Shown here: positions 1 to 7,756 of the stretch, in pieces
Numbering within the stretch: the stretch's first letter is position 1
Layout of the letters: each line of letters opens with the position of its first letter
NCBI GenBank assembly: GCA_039028975.1
Contig: JBCCHB010000012.1
Location: 1 to 64,000 of the forward strand
DNA length: 64,000 nucleotides
Reading direction: 5' to 3'
Source of the DNA: JAHBNG01 sp039028975
GTDB taxonomy: Bacteria; Chloroflexota; Anaerolineae; Caldilineales; Caldilineaceae
Notes under the pieces: generated by a model
Told to the model about the DNA's origin: nothing
Seen by the model: only the letters and a program-made list of their open reading frames with translations
Databases searched by the model: none
Translations under genes and position numbers: made by a program

Positions 1-145
1 CATAGAGCTAGCATTACTCATATCTCGTTTTATGTCAATTTCTTCGTTCCTGCCCTCCGGGTCCCTAACTCCATCCCAGAACCGCTGAGTGCGAACTGGC
101 TATGCGAATCTACCCGAGTGATTTTATACTTTCCTATACTAGTAC

Positions 146-266
146 AAAATAACTTCGCGGTTTAGTAGACATAACATTGTTCGTGAGGTAAGAGTTTGCC
201 CTGTAAAACACGTTAATCTGCTTAAACTCCAGGATGATTATGTAAAGCATATCGCGAAGTTATTTT
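146..266. repeat. Inverted repeat, possible MITE remnant
   Basis: A 14-bp arm (AAAATAACTTCGCG, 146-159) is repeated exactly in reverse complement at 253-266, enclosing 93 bp without coding potential. The size and arms resemble a small non-autonomous element, but I see no target duplication and no second copy in the window. The rest of 1-360 holds no gene I can support. Confidence 0.4.
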
Positions 267-328
267 TTTACAGATACTTAGTGAACCGACTCGCAGAGCA
301 GAATAGCCTAAGCATTAGGCATTTTAGG

Positions 329-354
329 GAGCCTCGGTCGTTTGATTGAGGCTC
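329..354. terminator. Hairpin, probable intrinsic terminator
   Basis: A 7-bp stem (GAGCCTC/GAGGCTC) with a 12-nt loop is followed by TTCTATTCT on the plus strand. It probably ends a transcript entering from the left. A smaller hairpin (CCTAAGCATTAGG, about 307-319) lies just before it. The T tract is imperfect. Confidence 0.45.
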
Positions 355-379
355 TTCTATTCTACTGTGTAATTAGTGT

Positions 380-1817
380 TCGGTGATTACCGATAAGTGC
401 TGTGTTGTCTGGGAAAAGGGTTGATGCGCAAGTAAGAAAGAGTAGAAAGAGCCTGAAAAAGAGAAGCAAGGCCACGCAGGACGAGATAGGGTCCGTCAAG
501 ATCATTATCCAAACCAAGCTTGCCGCCAAGATATCGAATCCAAAGAATGGCGGGCTGGGGCCAGGAGTCGATGAGAAAAAAGACAAATTGGGCAGCAGCG
601 AGGACCAAGATGAAGAGTCGTTTCATACGTTCAAGGGTCTGAACGCGCATATCCTCAACATCAAGCCCCTGCTCTTGATCAAAGCGCGCCCTGGGGGCAC
701 CCGCATGCTCGATGCGGCCGCGCTGTCGCCAGTCATCATAGACAGAGCGAACGATAGAGAGAGCAAGCAAGGGTACATTGGTAATCAGAACCAAAGTGCG
801 GTCTTTATGTTCTTCGTAGGTGACAATCGCCCATAGTTCTTGTTCTGTTCCGGGGAGACGAAAGCGGAACCAGCCGATATCAAGATCCGCGAGACGAACC
901 TTGCGAGCATGAGTGAAATTGACACGAAACTTATGAGTGAAGAGAGTAGTATCGACCATATCACCCAGCGTTTCCGGCTCCCATCTTTCAAGGCGCTCAT
1001 TGTAGATCTCAATAATGCGCTCGAAATGACTGGCTCGGATAGCAAATTCATCGTCCTTTAGGTGGTTAAACCATCGTTTGTCGTCAAAACCAGCATCCAT
1101 CACATAGCGGCGACGGTAGCTAGGAAATAGCCGATTTGTACAATCGAATGCCCGCTGGATCTCCACATTTTCACTCAAAAAATCTTTTTGATAGGAGAAC
1201 CAATTCGCATAGGTCGTCGCTGGAATGGGCGTATTGACCACCGAGGCTGTTATGCTTGGATAACCGCTTGTTAATCGTGCCTGACCGTTAGGGCCAGCTG
1301 GTGTGCTTTTGTAGACTGTGCTCACTCCCTCCAACTTTTCTGTGTACGGTTTCTCGAAATTGACCGGATCGACTGCTATGACTAAATATTCAGGATTTGC
1401 TCTGCCCACATTTTCTTGCGATATTGCATACAGGCCTTCGCTCATCTCTTCGTGGCTCAATCGCTCATTCCACAACAGTCCATACATCCGTTTCGCCACT
1501 GACCACGTTTCTCCCTTATTTGATGAGACGGCTTGCGCCATTTGGAGAACCACTGGTGATTCACTTCCTAGTATCCCTTGTACGCTTAGTGGGACCACTT
1601 TCCCTAGACGTTTTTCGGGCATCCTTTCTATGATGGGTGACAGAAATTCATTCAGGCTTGATTCCAGTTCCTCTATCGGTAATTGGTCCAGTACTTCATT
1701 TATTGCTATCCTATTCATGGTGCTTCTTCTCCTTGGCTTTGCTGTGATTTGACTCTTTCAGCTTACCATAGATTTGAAGCACTTTCTATACACCCTCGAC
1801 TTATCGGTAATCACCGA
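380..1817 (-). mobile_element. IS4-like insertion sequence with 19-bp terminal inverted repeats
   Basis: A 19-bp sequence at 380-398 (TCGGTGATTACCGATAAGT) recurs exactly as its reverse complement at 1799-1817. The 1438 bp between them hold one intact transposase gene, whose stop codon lies inside the left repeat. The bases outside the two ends (GTGTT left, TATAG right) do not match, so I see no target-site duplication; a deletion or recombination may have removed one flank. A broken TPR gene abuts the right end. Confidence 0.8.
387..1718 (-). CDS. DDE transposase, IS4-like
   Basis: This 443-residue transposase should cut and rejoin DNA at the inverted repeats of the surrounding element. The acidic triad can be placed by context: the first Asp in VIAVDPVNF, the second in YVMDAGFDDKRWF, and the Glu in a YREK-like region (YDDWRQRGRIE, then GLDVEDMRV). 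The C-terminal third is hydrophobic and helical, as is common in IS4 relatives. The frame is open from ATG to stop with no visible damage, so the element may still be active. The assignment to IS4 rather than a neighbouring DDE family rests on motif spacing read by eye. Confidence 0.82.
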   Translation of the reverse strand: MNRIAINEVLDQLPIEELESSLNEFLSPIIERMPEKRLGKVVPLSVQGILGSESPVVLQMAQAVSSNKGETWSVAKRMYGLLWNERLSHEEMSEGLYAISQENVGRANPEYLVIAVDPVNFEKPYTEKLEGVSTVYKSTPAGPNGQARLTSGYPSITASVVNTPIPATTYANWFSYQKDFLSENVEIQRAFDCTNRLFPSYRRRYVMDAGFDDKRWFNHLKDDEFAIRASHFERIIEIYNERLERWEPETLGDMVDTTLFTHKFRVNFTHARKVRLADLDIGWFRFRLPGTEQELWAIVTYEEHKDRTLVLITNVPLLALSIVRSVYDDWRQRGRIEHAGAPRARFDQEQGLDVEDMRVQTLERMKRLFILVLAAAQFVFFLIDSWPQPAILWIRYLGGKLGLDNDLDGPYLVLRGLASLFQALSTLSYLRINPFPRQHSTYR

Positions 1818-2043
1818 TATAGAACTGCTTGACAAATTGGGCATACAGGATTTATGCCCTAACGCATTCTTTAACCTGGCCCAAATTGAATTGGCAGATG
1901 GTGAACTTGATGATGCTTTACGTCATCCTCAACAGGCCAAGTCTTTGACTACTCAGGGCAACATGCAGGTGAAAGAGGCGATTGCCCTACGTATCGTCGC
2001 GTTCAATCGAATGCTGGCGGCGAACACCGTCCAAATGGGATAA
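1818..2043 (+). pseudogene. 3' remnant of a TPR protein cut by the IS
   Basis: Directly outside the right IS end an open frame encodes about 75 residues, including NAFFNLAQIELADGELDDAL, which has the helix pattern of a TPR, and ends at TAA 2041-2043. The only available start codon lies inside the IS, so this looks like the tail of a larger tetratricopeptide gene. I find no matching 5' half on the other side of the element, consistent with the missing target duplication. Confidence 0.55.
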
Positions 2044-2105
2044 TGAATATTGAGAGAAAGCACTCGATTGTCCGTATATCATTTATATACCTTCCATTTT
2101 GTTCA

Positions 2106-2114
2106 TGGTATAAT
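2106..2114 (+). promoter_or_regulatory. Extended -10 promoter for ftsY
   Basis: TGGTATAAT is a perfect extended -10 element (TGn plus TATAAT). No strong -35 is present at the right distance, which extended -10 promoters tolerate. Transcription would start near 2121, giving a leader of about 125 nt before ftsY. Confidence 0.5.
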
Positions 2115-2246
2115 CAATAAACCACCATGTATGGAACAGGCACTCTTTCATGTCACACAATCCAGCGTAAGGGTGTGGCTCATCGGCCGTGGTCTATCGA
2201 ACGATAATCAATTTGTCACAAAGAACCATCAACTGGAGTCGAACCT

Positions 2247-3197
2247 GTGTTACGAAGAATGTTTGGGCAAGATGCTCAAAAGAGTGAAGATGATATTAAA
2301 TTAGAGCAGAGTTTGGAAAAGACCCGCTCGGGCATTTGGGGCAACATCGGTTCTATCTTTCAGGCGAATGAGATCACTGATGAGCTGTGGGAAGAATTGG
2401 AAGAGGTACTCATCATGGGCGATGTGGGCATGACTGTCACCGAAAAGCTGGTGACCCGCACCCAAGAACGAGTACGGAACGAAGGGATTAAGGGCACGCC
2501 AGATGCGTTCTTGGCGCTTAAGCAGGAGATGGTGGCGTTACTCAAAGCCGAAGAACCACTTAATCTTGAAGAGAAGCGCCTCCTGACTGTTGTCCTAGTT
2601 GTGGGTGTCAATGGGGCGGGGAAGACCACAACCATTGGCAAGATGGCTCATTGGTATAAGAATAGGGGGAGGAAGGTAGTCCTAGGTGCGGCAGATACCT
2701 TTCGTGCTGCGGCCATCGACCAACTCAAAGTTTGGGGGGAGCGAGCCGATGTGGACGTGATTGCCCACAACCCTGGTGCCGACCCTGGTGCCGTTATATA
2801 TGATGCGATTCGGGCTAGCCAGGAGAGCCGCGATGCGGACCTATTGATTGTGGATACCGCAGGCCGTCTACAGACCAAATTTAATCTCATGAAAGAACTA
2901 GAAAAGATCAAGGCCGTTGCAGGCAAGCAGGTTCACCGTGCTCCCCATGAGGTTCTTCTGGTGTTGGATGGTTCAACTGGTCAGAATGCTATCTCGCAGG
3001 CCAAGGCCTTTAAGGATTCTGCTGGTGTGACTGGCGTTGTCCTCACCAAGCTAGATGGTACCAGCAAAGGTGGTGCGGTGCTCTCCATTATGAAAGAAGT
3101 CGGCGTCCCGGTCCGCTTTATAGGCACCGGTGAAAAGCTAGAAGACTTCGCCGAATTTGATCCCATTGCTTTTGTTGAAGGGTTATTGGGAGATTAA
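2247..3197 (+). CDS. ftsY: Signal recognition particle receptor FtsY
   Basis: FtsY is the membrane-docking GTPase that receives the SRP-ribosome complex and hands nascent inner-membrane proteins to the Sec translocon. The 316-residue protein has a short N-domain (about 1-105) and a complete G-domain: P-loop GVNGAGKTT (about 120-128), DTAGR (203-207) and TKLDG (267-271). The long acidic A-domain of E. coli FtsY is absent, as in many bacteria. The start is taken as GTG 2247 with GGAG upstream; ATG 2259 is possible. The RF2 gene follows 15 bp downstream, probably on the same transcript. Confidence 0.95.
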   Translation: MLRRMFGQDAQKSEDDIKLEQSLEKTRSGIWGNIGSIFQANEITDELWEELEEVLIMGDVGMTVTEKLVTRTQERVRNEGIKGTPDAFLALKQEMVALLKAEEPLNLEEKRLLTVVLVVGVNGAGKTTTIGKMAHWYKNRGRKVVLGAADTFRAAAIDQLKVWGERADVDVIAHNPGADPGAVIYDAIRASQESRDADLLIVDTAGRLQTKFNLMKELEKIKAVAGKQVHRAPHEVLLVLDGSTGQNAISQAKAFKDSAGVTGVVLTKLDGTSKGGAVLSIMKEVGVPVRFIGTGEKLEDFAEFDPIAFVEGLLGD

Positions 3198-3212
3198 GAA
3201 CAGGAACTAACT

Positions 3213-4311
3213 ATGACCGAACTAGAAACAAACTTAAATTCTCTCCTTTCTCGCATTGACTCCATCCGGGGGCGGCTTTGACCTGCGGGGCAAGCAAGAG
3301 CAGATAGATACGCTGGAACTTGAAGTTGGCGAACCTGACTTCTGGAATGATCAGCAGGTAGCCCAAAAGAAGATGCAGAAGCTCAGTTCTCTGCGCCAGG
3401 TTGTGGAGGATTGGAACGGTCTCTACCAACGTGCCCAAGATGCGGTTGAGTTGTTGGAGATGGTGGCCGATGAACCTGAGATGCTGCCTGAATTAGAGCA
3501 GGAGGCCGTAGACTTAGAGCGAGAGTATGGAGATAGAGAATTCGCGTTGTCTTTGGGCGGCGAGCATGACCAGGGTGCCGCAATCTTTAGTATTCATGCT
3601 GGGGCGGGTGGCACTGAAGCCCAAGATTGGGCGGACATGATGTTGCGCATGTATCTGCGATGGACGGAAAAACGTAAATTTAAAACCCAAATTACGGACA
3701 TGACCCAGGGTGAAGAAGCGGGAATCAAAAGCGTAACGGTGGAGGTGAGCGGAGACTATGCTTATGGTTATTTGAAAGCCGAAAAGGGAACCCATCGATT
3801 GGTGCGCCTTAGCCCCTTCGATTCGGGAAACCGCCGCCACACTAGCTTTGCTAAGGTAGAAGTAGTTCCAATTTTGGATGAAGATATCGAAATCGAGATC
3901 AGTGATAGCGATATCCAGATGGATGTATTTTTGAGCGCTGGTGCAGGTGGGCAGAGCGTGCAAAAAAATGCCACAGCAGTACGTCTGCGTCATCTGCCAA
4001 CGGGAATTGTAGTTACCTGCCAAAATGAGCGCAGCCAAGTCCAAAATCGAGAAAGTGCCATGAAGGTACTACGTGGCAAGCTATACGACATTGAACAACA
4101 GAAGTTGGCGGAAGAAAAAGCCCGGCTTAAAGGTGAGAATGTTCAGGCAGATTTTGGTTCCCAAATTCGCAACTATGTGCTCCATCCCTACCAGATGGTG
4201 AAAGACCTGCGTACCGATGTAGAGACGGGAAATACGGCCGCCGTGCTGGACGGCGATATTGACATGTTTATCGAGGCGTGGTTGAAGCATCAGGTTGGGA
4301 ATTTGGATTAA
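3213..4311 (+). CDS. prfB: Peptide chain release factor 2, with programmed +1 frameshift
   Basis: RF2 recognises UGA and UAA and triggers peptide release. Translation starts at ATG 3213 behind AGGA and meets an in-frame TGA at 3279-3281 (codon 23). The site CGGGGGCGGCTTTGAC has the classic layout: an internal Shine-Dalgarno-like G run, then CTT TGA C. Slipping +1 on CTT resumes at GAC 3280 and yields a 365-residue protein. The SPF anticodon-like motif (about 200-202) marks RF2 rather than RF1, and the catalytic GGQ lies near 245-247. Low RF2 lets ribosomes shift more often, so the gene is autoregulated. A start inside 3256 would miss the N-terminus. Confidence 0.95.
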
Positions 4312-4358
4312 ATGCGAGTTATTTAGTCAATCAAAAAGACCCTAAACCAATAAAAATA

Positions 4359-4406
4359 AGCGCCCATTTTGCAAAACAAGTCGATGCAAAATGAGCGCTC
4401 AATTTT
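4359..4406. terminator. Strong hairpin terminator after prfB
   Basis: Arms of about 15 bp (AGCGCCCATTTTGCA against TGCAAAATGAGCGCT, one mismatch) enclose an 11-nt loop and are followed by AATTTTT. It sits between convergent prfB and the minus-strand secreted-protein gene and could serve both directions. Confidence 0.75.
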
Positions 4407-4482
4407 TAGATTTTCTGTAGTTAGGCTACGTCTGAGACTTCACTACTCCCGACCAAGTACCGACTAACTCTTCGGTAGCATC

Positions 4483-4567
4483 TATACTCAGCTCCGTTTG
4501 AAAACAGGTGTTTGGTCTCTCCGATAGAGCTTCGGAAAACACCTGTTTTCAAAACGACCGCAGTATA
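4483..4567 (+). repeat. Family 1 palindromic repeat, copy A
   Basis: An 85-bp imperfect palindrome with ends TATACTCAG and CGCAGTATA. The arms (GTTTGAAAACAGGTGTTT against AAACACCTGTTTTCAAAAC) would form a long hairpin, with GGTCTCT in the loop region. Related copies lie at 15011-15094, 37909-37993 and 47072-47152, and a decayed one at 54223-54283. Here it lies between two convergent genes. Confidence 0.7.
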
Positions 4568-4572
4568 GCTCG

Positions 4573-5334
4573 TTAGGCGAGGTCAGCTTGGTCACCTCGA
4601 TTGCCACGGCCTCGTTCCAAGGAATCCATGTTGTCGATGCGTTCGAGCAGTCGGTCAGCTTGTTCCTGGTCGATTTCGCCGTTGGCCAACGCTTGGTTAA
4701 CTTGAGCCGTCATAGAGACTTTGGCTGCAGCGACCACATTTTCGTAGGGAACACCCTGGGTTTCGGCAATCTCTTCCCAACTCTGGCCAGCTTCTTTGGC
4801 CGCATCTAACTGTTCGACAGTCATATTGAGGGTACTGGCAATAGTTGATTTAACGACTTCTCGGTCAATGACATTAGCACGGTCAGCGCGATTTCCACGG
4901 TCCCCACGGCTGCCGCGACCTCGCTTCAAGGAGTCCATGTTGTCGATGCGTTCAAGCATTCGGGTAGCTTGTTCTTGGTTAATTTCGCCGTTGGCCAACG
5001 CTTGGTTAACTTGAGCGGTCATAGAGGCTTTGGCCGCAGCGACCACATTTTCGTAGGGAACACCTTGGGTTTCGGCAATCTCTTCCCAACTCTGACCAGC
5101 TTCTTTGGCGGCATCTAGCTGTTCGACAGTCATATTAAGGGAACTGGCAATGGCTGCTTTGACAACTTCTCGGTCAATGACGTTGGGTCGGTCACCTCGA
5201 TTACCTCGACCATTTTGGGCAATCTCAGCGGAATCGGATGGACCACTCTGCGCCCACACGCCTTGGTTATAGGTAAATACGGAGGCTAAGGTCAGTAGGG
5301 CTAGGACTAGAAAAATTTTGCTGTAGCGTTTCAT
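4573..5334 (-). CDS. Exported protein with two near-identical helical domains
   Basis: I do not recognise a named family. The 253-residue protein begins with a signal peptide (MKRYSKIFLVLALLTLASVF, cleavage likely after VWAQ). The mature part consists of two copies of a roughly 100-residue unit starting at NVIDREVVK near residues 51 and 154, a 309-bp period at DNA level. Each unit has Arg/Gly/Asp-rich linkers and a helical core (LNMTVEQLDAAKEAG, then GQSWEEIAETQGVPYENVV and ALANGEI). The copies are almost identical in DNA as well, so the duplication is recent. The repeated LANGEI(N/D)QEQA phrase resembles small periplasmic helical proteins of the YckD/DUF2680 kind; that comparison is tentative. 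Copy A of the family 1 palindrome lies just past its stop. Confidence 0.75.
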   Translation of the reverse strand: MKRYSKIFLVLALLTLASVFTYNQGVWAQSGPSDSAEIAQNGRGNRGDRPNVIDREVVKAAIASSLNMTVEQLDAAKEAGQSWEEIAETQGVPYENVVAAAKASMTAQVNQALANGEINQEQATRMLERIDNMDSLKRGRGSRGDRGNRADRANVIDREVVKSTIASTLNMTVEQLDAAKEAGQSWEEIAETQGVPYENVVAAAKVSMTAQVNQALANGEIDQEQADRLLERIDNMDSLERGRGNRGDQADLA

Positions 5335-5553
5335 CTTTATATGCTCACTTTCGTTATAGTTGATATTGATGTTGATATAGATAGTATCGATTCGGTTGTT
5401 GCTTGTGCTGATTCAAGCAGTTGTGTATAGTATAGCGAGCGGTTGTTGGGATGGCGCTAAGAAGGTATTGAGATTATATTAAGGAAGTTCTACTTTAAAT
5501 ACTGTAGCGGGATACCGGTGACCGACATAGGCAGAAGGGGATGTGAAATCGTC

Positions 5554-6096
5554 ATGAGTATAAAGCGGATCAGTAAATTTCTTAGCCTAGTGTTGCGCCA
5601 TAAGCCAGAGCAGATCGGGCTGAGGCTTGATGTCGCGGGATGGGCAGATGTTCCAGAGTTGATCCGGCTTGCTCGTCAGGCTGGTGTGGACTTAAATGAA
5701 GAATTGCTGGTTGAGGTTGTGCAAAATAATGACAAACAGCGCTTTGCTCTATCACCAGACGGTCAGAGGATTCGCGCCAACCAAGGTCATTCGATTGATG
5801 TCACACTGGGATTAAAGTCAATCGAACCACCGGAAACGCTCTACCACGGCACCGCCACTCGCTTTCTTGAGGCTATTCTGCAAGAAGGGCTAAAGCCGGG
5901 GAATCGTCAACATGTGCATCTCTCATCAGATGTAGAGACGGCCATCAAGGTGGGGCGGCGTCACGGCAAACCGACTGTATTGGTTGTTCAGGCTGGCCCG
6001 ATGGCTCGTGCCGGTTATCTATTTTACCGCTCAGACAATGGCGTTTGGCTAACGGATTACGTCTCTCCTCAGTATTTAGAACAAGAGGGGGCATAG
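5554..6096 (+). CDS. kptA: RNA 2'-phosphotransferase KptA/Tpt1
   Basis: KptA/Tpt1 moves an internal 2'-phosphate from RNA to NAD+, giving ADP-ribose 1''-2''-cyclic phosphate; in eukaryotes it finishes tRNA splicing, while its bacterial role is unclear. The 180-residue protein shows the family N-terminus (ISKFLSLVLRHKPEQIGL), then LYHGT, VHLSSD and the GVWLTDYV tail. ATG 5554 is chosen because families begin just before the ISKFLS segment; an in-frame GTG at 5518 would add 12 residues of no known use. A flavoprotein gene follows 18 bp downstream. Confidence 0.92.
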   Translation: MSIKRISKFLSLVLRHKPEQIGLRLDVAGWADVPELIRLARQAGVDLNEELLVEVVQNNDKQRFALSPDGQRIRANQGHSIDVTLGLKSIEPPETLYHGTATRFLEAILQEGLKPGNRQHVHLSSDVETAIKVGRRHGKPTVLVVQAGPMARAGYLFYRSDNGVWLTDYVSPQYLEQEGA

Positions 6097-6114
6097 TATG
6101 AAAGGAAGAACCAA

Positions 6115-7434
6115 ATGTCCAAACATGTTGTTATTATGGGCGCTGGCCCTGGTGGAGTTGAGGCAGCTCGTACCGTTGCATCTTTGGGTGGGCGCGCTAC
6201 CTTGATTAGCGATGGGTCCATTGGTGGTAGAGCCAACTGGCAAACATTACTGCCAAGCAAAGCATGGATTGATGCCGCTGACAAAGCATCCATAAGGACC
6301 GCAAATGTTGGAGTAGATGCAACGTCAATCGGAGAAAAGTTTCAGGCAGTCGCCCAGGCTTGGCAGTCGCAGATAGGAGATGAACTGACTGCTTTAGAGG
6401 TAAGTCTCGTGCCTGGCAGAGCATCATTCCAATCTGCTGCTCAAATTATTGTCAAATGTGATGAAGAAGATGTTGGGTCACTCATTGAAGCAGATGCTGT
6501 GATCATTGCTACTGGCGCACGTCCATTTTTTCCACCAGGATTTGAGCCGGATGGTGAGCGAATCTTTGCGCCCCATCTGATGACTCAGCTGGGATCGATA
6601 CCGTCTAGCATGGTTGTTATCGGTGACGGATTGCCTGCAACAGAATATGTGGACGTTTTTAACCGGCTAGGTATCGAAATCACGTGGATGGTCTCGCCTG
6701 CCTTTCCAGCCTTTCATACAGATTCTTTGGTCGAGATTTTGATCAGAAGAGGCGTGAAGGTATGGCAACAGTCATTTACTAAGCAGATCGAACAGACCCA
6801 AAATGGTGTGGCCATCATCACCACCGACGATGTGCGCTATGAAGCAGATGTGGCCTTTGTGGCCATTGGCTATCAGCCTGATCTCTCTGACCTTAATGTA
6901 GAAGCAGCCGGTATGCAAATTGGTGAACGAGGGACTATTTCTATTGATGAATTCCAACAAACGGATGTTGCCAACGTCTATATTGTCGGTGACGCAAATG
7001 GCGTTGGATCATCCAGTATCACAGCTGCCCAAGCCCGGGTTGCAGCCAGACACGCTATGGGCGTAGATGTGGCCCCTTTCCGGCCGGAATGCGTGGTTAG
7101 CGGCATCTACACAGATCCACAGTGGGCAATTGTCGGCAGCTATGCATCACCAGAAAGACCATCGCGGAGCGTGCGCGTGCCATGCGCTGAAGTTTTGGCT
7201 GGCCATTTAGCGACTTCGGCGGAGGGATTCTTGGAGTTGGCATATGATGAGGCGCGGATCATTACTGGTGGCCTAGCCATCGGACCCAACGCCTGTGAGA
7301 TTTTGGCCACCGTTGCATTGGCCATCCAGATGAACGCCACGCTGGAAGATCTGGCGTCTATCTATGCCGCTCGACCTACCTTTAGCGAATTGGTCTTTGA
7401 GGCCGCGCGTTGTGTAGGCGAAGAGACCGAATGA
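6115..7434 (+). CDS. FAD/NAD-dependent oxidoreductase lacking the redox disulfide
   Basis: A 439-residue member of the pyridine nucleotide-disulfide oxidoreductase fold: N-terminal FAD site GAGPGG (9-14), an ATG-type motif (VIIATGARPFFPP), a second Rossmann segment (VVIGDGLPATEY), the second FAD contact YIVGDANG, and a C-terminal dimerisation domain. Where lipoamide dehydrogenase and mercuric reductase carry GGTCLNVGCIPSK, this protein has GGRANWQTLLPSK (37-49), so both cysteines are replaced (by Ala40 and Leu45). It cannot do disulfide chemistry and is more likely a quinone or other electron-acceptor reductase; the substrate is unknown. Start ATG 6115 has GGAAGA upstream. Confidence 0.85.
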   Translation: MSKHVVIMGAGPGGVEAARTVASLGGRATLISDGSIGGRANWQTLLPSKAWIDAADKASIRTANVGVDATSIGEKFQAVAQAWQSQIGDELTALEVSLVPGRASFQSAAQIIVKCDEEDVGSLIEADAVIIATGARPFFPPGFEPDGERIFAPHLMTQLGSIPSSMVVIGDGLPATEYVDVFNRLGIEITWMVSPAFPAFHTDSLVEILIRRGVKVWQQSFTKQIEQTQNGVAIITTDDVRYEADVAFVAIGYQPDLSDLNVEAAGMQIGERGTISIDEFQQTDVANVYIVGDANGVGSSSITAAQARVAARHAMGVDVAPFRPECVVSGIYTDPQWAIVGSYASPERPSRSVRVPCAEVLAGHLATSAEGFLELAYDEARIITGGLAIGPNACEILATVALAIQMNATLEDLASIYAARPTFSELVFEAARCVGEETE

Positions 7435-7466
7435 CCAGTCTCATTTGAAATGGCAATTAAGTAAGG

Positions 7467-7495
7467 TTGTCGTTCCCCATAGAGAAGGTTATAAT
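7467..7495 (+). promoter_or_regulatory. Sigma-70-type promoter before the sugar ABC genes
   Basis: TTGTCG (7467-7472), a 17-bp spacer and TATAAT (7490-7495). Transcription would start near 7502, leaving a leader of about 250 nt that contains the family 2 palindrome at 7637-7731. This is the main content of the 322-bp gap before the binding-protein gene. Confidence 0.6.
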
Positions 7496-7636
7496 CAACG
7501 TCGTCCCCTCCCTCAAATCAGCATGAGTATATACTGTAGACATTAAGAAAAGAAGTGAAGTAAATAATGTCTTAGTCACTACAGTAGATGGTACCGGTCT
7601 ATTCTCCCCTGTTTTCCGGCTTCTATCTTACTGCTT

Positions 7637-7731
7637 TATAGATCGTCAGATAAAATTTGTCCTCTCTCTTTTGATCATTCCAGGCTAAATGAGGCAAAAG
7701 CCGGGACAAAATTTTCTTGGCGGACAATATG
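7637..7731 (+). repeat. Family 2 palindrome with CTTGGCGGAC box
   Basis: A 95-bp imperfect palindrome: the left arm begins TATAGATCGTCAG and runs to TTTGTCC; the right arm has GGGACAAAATTTTC followed by TTGGCGGACAATATG. The right arm ends 25 nt before the binding-protein start codon. Comparable right arms precede pyrB, rlmN, greA, the nucleoside deaminase gene and the 2Fe-2S subunit gene. Confidence 0.65.
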
Positions 7732-7756
7732 TAATCTCTTTATCATCGGAGGAACC

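Noticed and set aside
2050..2304. Open frame upstream and across the ftsY start
   Set aside because: It overlaps ftsY in another frame, has no family resemblance and contains the ftsY promoter region.
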